Part shown: positions 61,097 through 64,000 of the stretch, piece by piece | Layout of the letters: each line of letters begins with the position of its first letter | Numbering within the stretch: the stretch's first letter is position 1 | Source: Micromonospora sp. WMMD882 | Lineage (GTDB): Bacteria; Actinomycetota; Actinomycetes; Mycobacteriales; Micromonosporaceae | DNA: 64,000 nucleotides | Direction of reading: 5' to 3' | Assembly: GCF_027497255.1 (NCBI RefSeq) | Contig: NZ_CP114903.1 | Location: forward strand, 744,001 to 808,000 | The notes under the pieces: model-generated | The model's database searches: none | Told to the model about the DNA's origin: nothing | Seen by the model: only the letters and a program-made list of their open reading frames with translations | Made by a program: the position numbers and the translations under genes

Positions 61097-62070
61097 CACG
61101 TCCTCCCCTGCGGACTCGACGAGGGCAGCAGCCGGCGCAGCAGCGCCACCGAGTTCGTCACCCCCTGGGTCGTCGGCAGCAGGGCGTCCTCGTGTTCCAC
61201 GTACACCACTCCCCGGTAGTTCTCGTCCAGCAGCGCCGCGACGATCGCCGGCCAGGGCAGCTCGCCCGAGCCCAACGCCCGGAACCGGATCGCCGGCCCC
61301 GGCCCGTACCGTGACCAGCCCGGCCCGCCCGGGTCCGTCGACCGCCGCCAGGTCTGAAGATCCTTGGCGTGTACGGCGGCCAGGTCGTCGCCCCAGCCGC
61401 GTACCGCGTCGACCGGGTCGTGCCCGACCGCGGCCAGGTTCGCCGGGTCGACGCACAACCCCACCCCGGCCGCCGCCGCCAGCAGCGCCCGCGCGCTGGC
61501 CGGGTCGTAGGCGACCTGCTTGGGGTGGGGTTCGACCAGGACGCGCACCCCCAGCCCGGCGGCCAGCCGCAGCACCGGCTCGGCGGCCCGCGCCCACGCG
61601 GCGACGTTGTCCTGCCAGCTCACCTCGCTGCCCCACCAGGACAACCAGCGGCCCAGGTCCGGCACGCCCAGCATCAGCCGGGCCGAGGGCACGCCCAGCC
61701 CGGCGGCCAGCCGGACGGTGCCCAGCGCCGCCCGCAGCCCGTACGCCCGTTTCTCGTCGGCCGGGCCGGCGAGCACCGGGTCGGTGTGCGGGCCGTGCGG
61801 GCCGAGCAGGAGTTGGGTGTCGCGGCTGTTGCTGACGCACCCGACGGTCACCCCGGCCGCCCTCGTCGCGGCCAGCAGCTCCCGGTGGTGGGCGGGGTCG
61901 TCCAGCCGCTCGGCGTCGACCAGGCCGAACGTGCTGTCCGCCGGCAGGTCGACGACGTCGACCCCGACCCGGCCGGCGGCGGCCAACGCCCCGGTCAGGC
62001 CGGCCGGGGCGAACGCCGCCAGACACAGACCCAGCCGGACCGGCCCCGTCCACTGCTGCGCGGTCGTCAC
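61093..62070 (-). CDS. Sugar-phosphate isomerase/epimerase-like TIM barrel protein
   Basis: 325 residues from GTG 62070. The xylose-isomerase-like TIM-barrel (AP endonuclease family 2) pattern: GLCLAAFAP start, VLVEPHPKQ, LCVDPANLAAVGHDP, AVHAKDL, and YVEHEDALLP supply metal-binding Glu/Asp/His. These proteins isomerise or epimerise sugars and inososes. Both ends overlap neighbouring genes by 4 bp, indicating one tightly coupled operon. The substrate is unknown. Confidence 0.85.
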   Translation of the reverse strand: MTTAQQWTGPVRLGLCLAAFAPAGLTGALAAAGRVGVDVVDLPADSTFGLVDAERLDDPAHHRELLAATRAAGVTVGCVSNSRDTQLLLGPHGPHTDPVLAGPADEKRAYGLRAALGTVRLAAGLGVPSARLMLGVPDLGRWLSWWGSEVSWQDNVAAWARAAEPVLRLAAGLGVRVLVEPHPKQVAYDPASARALLAAAAGVGLCVDPANLAAVGHDPVDAVRGWGDDLAAVHAKDLQTWRRSTDPGGPGWSRYGPGPAIRFRALGSGELPWPAIVAALLDENYRGVVYVEHEDALLPTTQGVTNSVALLRRLLPSSSPQGRTW

Positions 62071-63038
62071 CGCCCACCTCCCAACGGTCGGACCCACACC
62101 CACCGGTCGGCCAGGGCCGCCGGGACGCGGTCGCCGACGTCCCGCAGCGCCCGCAGGACGACGTCGACCGGGTCGTCGACGACCGCCGGGTCGCCGTCCG
62201 CGCCCAACTCGTCGACGAGTCGTCGACGCAGCACGTCGGCGAACTCGGGGCAGCCCCGGAACACCCCGCCGGCCAGCGTCGCCGACCAGTCCCCGTCCAG
62301 CCCGGCCCGGTCCCGCGCCGCCCGAACCCCGTCGACCAGGTGGTCGAGGGCGCCGCGGACCACCGCCCCGGCGACCGCGTCGCCGTCGAGCCAGCAGCGG
62401 GTGACCGCCGCCGCCAACGCGGCCACCGCCGCCTTGGGGAACGGCTGCCCGGCCAGGGCGCGGGCCAGGTCCTGCACGGTGCCGCCGCCGGCCCCGGTCA
62501 GGGCCGCGGTGAGGGCCGTCGGCGCGCCCCGGCCGTCGCTGGCCCGCACGGCGGCCCGCAGGCCGTCCAGGCCGATCGCGAAGGCGCTGCCCTCGTCGCT
62601 GCCGAGGTACTCGCATCCGCCCACGGACAGCGGGGCGGCGGCCCCGTCGCCGGCCAGGAAAGCCGTCCCCGTGCCGCACACCACGGCCACCCCCCGCCCA
62701 CCCAGCGGACGGGCCACCAGCAGCGGAAGGACGTCCCGGGAGACGACCAGCTCGCCGGTCAGCCCGGCGGCCCGGGCGAGCCCGGCCAGGTGGTCCACCA
62801 CGGCACGTGGCGCGTCGGCGTCCAGGGTAGCCGTCGCCAGCCAGCCCCGGGTCGGCTGGCCGCCGGTCCGCTCGGCGATCGTCCTGAACAGCCCGAGCAG
62901 GTCGGCGTCGGCGGCGGGCGCGCCCACCGAGGCCGGGTTCACCGACCCGACCGACCAGCGGTTACCGTCGTCCAGCAGGGCTTTCGTCGCGGTGCCGCCC
63001 GCGTCGACGGCCCAGAGCCTCGTCGTACGAGATGTCAT
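62067..63038 (-). CDS. BadF/BadG/BcrA/BcrD-type sugar kinase (N-acetylglucosamine kinase-like)
   Basis: 323 residues from ATG 63038. Actin-like ATPase fold: DAGGTATKALL (phosphate 1), VVCGTGTAFLAG (phosphate 2), YLGSDEGSAFAIG, and LAGGVFRGCPEF (adenosine). The family includes eukaryotic and bacterial GlcNAc kinases. Here it would phosphorylate a sugar or cyclitol ahead of the nucleotidyltransferase. It is overlapped at both ends by its neighbours (ATGA, GTCAC). Confidence 0.87.
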   Translation of the reverse strand: MTSRTTRLWAVDAGGTATKALLDDGNRWSVGSVNPASVGAPAADADLLGLFRTIAERTGGQPTRGWLATATLDADAPRAVVDHLAGLARAAGLTGELVVSRDVLPLLVARPLGGRGVAVVCGTGTAFLAGDGAAAPLSVGGCEYLGSDEGSAFAIGLDGLRAAVRASDGRGAPTALTAALTGAGGGTVQDLARALAGQPFPKAAVAALAAAVTRCWLDGDAVAGAVVRGALDHLVDGVRAARDRAGLDGDWSATLAGGVFRGCPEFADVLRRRLVDELGADGDPAVVDDPVDVVLRALRDVGDRVPAALADRWVWVRPLGGGR

Positions 63039-64000
63039 CGTGCGCCTCCCGAAGGTGGCGGCCGGTCGGGCCAGACCACCGTCTTGCCGAGCCGACGCCC
63101 GGCGGCCTGCTCCCGCAGCACGTCCGCCAGGTCGGTGAGCGGAATCTCGTTCGTGATCATGCGTTCCACCGGGAGCGTGGCCGGGTCGGGCCCGGTCAGC
63201 AGCCCGACGGCCGCCGCGAAGTCCTGCGGAGCGGTGCCGTAGCTGCCCCCCACCCGTACCGGCTTGCCCTGCCAGCAGGTGGCGACGGCGGCCTCGGCCC
63301 GACGGACCGTGTCCAGGTCGCAGTCCAGGCCGGGCAGCCGGTCGCCGGGCGCGGTGCCGCCGTACAGCAGCGCCAGCCCGCCGGGCCGGACCACCCGCAG
63401 GGCGTGCGCCAGCACCTCGGGGAGCACGAAGCTCGTCGCCACCACGGCCAGGTCCACGTCGTCCGACGGCAGGTCGGTCAGCGCGCCCACCGGCACGTCG
63501 AGGACCCGGCGTCGCCGCAGGAACGTGGTGCGGTCGGCGCTGCGGTTGCCGAGCGCCACCTCGGCGCCCTGCGCGTGGGCCGCCCCGGCGATGAGCACGC
63601 CGGCCGTCCCCGCGCCGAGCACGGCGACCCGCAGGGATCCCAGGCCCCGGCCGAGGTGCCCGGTCGCCGCCCGCAGGCAGTGCGCCGCGCACGCCAGCGG
63701 CTCGGCGAAGACCAGCCGTCTCGGGTCGCCGTCCGCCGGCACCACCGGCAGGGCCGCGACCAGCAGGTCCGCCGGCCCGGCCGCCCACATGGCGGTGGCG
63801 AAACCGGTGCCCCGGTCCACCGGGACGTTCGGGTCCAGGCCGACCCGCCGGCCCGGCGGGAGGGCGGCGAGCGTGGACTCCTCCACCACGCCGACGATCT
63901 CGTGCCCGAACTGGCTGGGCCCGTGCCGCTCGCCGGCGACCTCCTTGAGGTCCGACCGGCACAACCCGACGAGCTCGACGCGTACGCGCACCGCGTGCTC
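63035..64000 (-). CDS. Zinc-type alcohol dehydrogenase-like (MDR) protein, N-terminus outside window
   Basis: At least 321 residues; the frame is open to the last base of the window, with an internal GTG at 63991. GLCRSDLKEV and FGHEIVG are the catalytic zinc ligands of the medium-chain dehydrogenases, and VAVLGAGTAGVLIAG is the Rossmann loop. The cysteine-rich lobe that binds structural zinc is missing (no Cys between GHE and residue ~100), as in the sorbitol/inose dehydrogenase-like branch. It would oxidise a hydroxyl of a sugar or cyclitol. First visible gene of the five-gene operon. Confidence 0.85.
   Translation of the reverse strand, partial: EHAVRVRVELVGLCRSDLKEVAGERHGPSQFGHEIVGVVEESTLAALPPGRRVGLDPNVPVDRGTGFATAMWAAGPADLLVAALPVVPADGDPRRLVFAEPLACAAHCLRAATGHLGRGLGSLRVAVLGAGTAGVLIAGAAHAQGAEVALGNRSADRTTFLRRRRVLDVPVGALTDLPSDDVDLAVVATSFVLPEVLAHALRVVRPGGLALLYGGTAPGDRLPGLDCDLDTVRRAEAAVATCWQGKPVRVGGSYGTAPQDFAAAVGLLTGPDPATLPVERMITNEIPLTDLADVLREQAAGRRLGKTVVWPDRPPPSGGAR

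Noticed and set aside
1..64000. Insertion sequences, integrases, attachment sites, tRNA or rRNA genes
   Set aside because: No transposase or integrase motifs, no long terminal inverted repeats with target duplications, and no tRNA-like cloverleaf were recognised by eye. Without a tRNA search program, absence is not proven.

Overview
This is very GC-rich DNA with the overlapping start/stop codons (GTGA, ATGA) and heavy GTG start use of a filamentous actinomycete. The mix of genes (plecomacrolide-type polyketide genes, a rifampin phosphotransferase with its RAE box, many secreted ricin-type and glycan-directed proteins) best fits Micromonosporaceae, probably Micromonospora. That placement is inference; the window has no rRNA or tRNA gene to fix it.

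Bases 1-23494 are the right-hand part of a modular type I polyketide cluster. Two PKS proteins end the assembly line: a methylmalonyl-type module with AT-DH-KR-ACP, then a single KS-AT-DH-KR-ACP-TE module. They are followed by a complete methoxymalonyl-ACP set (3-hydroxyacyl-CoA dehydrogenase, ACP, acyl-CoA dehydrogenase, FkbH-type glyceryl transferase and, past the regulator, an FkbG-type O-methyltransferase). Then come a SARP/AfsR regulator, a 5-aminolevulinate synthase with two adenylate-forming ligases (the gene set for the C5N ring, 2-amino-3-hydroxycyclopent-2-enone), a metallophosphoesterase overlapping a phosphopantetheinyl transferase, and a type II thioesterase. A methylmalonyl module followed by a final, presumably methoxymalonyl, module with DH-KR in both predicts a 2-methoxy-4-methyl-2,4-dienoyl macrolactone end. 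That end, with C5N, points to a bafilomycin B1/hygrolidin-type V-ATPase inhibitor. A strong hairpin at 23441-23494 marks the cluster edge.

Bases 23500-43800 hold accessory genes. A small SDR gene has an ECF41-type promoter and faces an ECF41 sigma factor gene broken by one in-frame amber codon. Next is a 1,238-residue secreted protein fusing a parallel beta-helix, a CdtB-like (cytolethal distending toxin) nuclease domain with all recognisable catalytic residues, and a ricin-like lectin region. Then follow a SWIM-domain protein, a secreted glycerophosphodiesterase, a PNPOx-like protein, a CsbD-like protein, a sigma factor flanked by two proteins sharing one extracellular domain, a small possibly frameshifted gene pair, rph (rifampin phosphotransferase) under a RAE element, a secreted LamG-like protein, and a divergent erythromycin-esterase/double-MerR pair.

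Bases 43801-56280 hold a DUF4173-type membrane protein, a GH15 hydrolase, and a seven-gene minus-strand operon. The operon runs behind a cobalamin riboswitch: two secreted alpha/alpha-toroid proteins, two small DUF4430-like proteins, and a complete ECF transporter (T, fused A-A', S). The toroid and DUF4430 folds are the two halves of animal transcobalamin/intrinsic factor, here on separate, partly surface-anchored polypeptides. I read this as a bacterial B12 capture and import system.

Bases 56296-64000 hold an XRE-type regulator divergent from an ABC exporter, and a tightly overlapping minus-strand operon (HAD hydrolase, GlgC-like nucleotidyltransferase, TIM-barrel isomerase, BadF-type sugar kinase, zinc dehydrogenase cut by the window edge) that looks like a sugar or cyclitol pathway.
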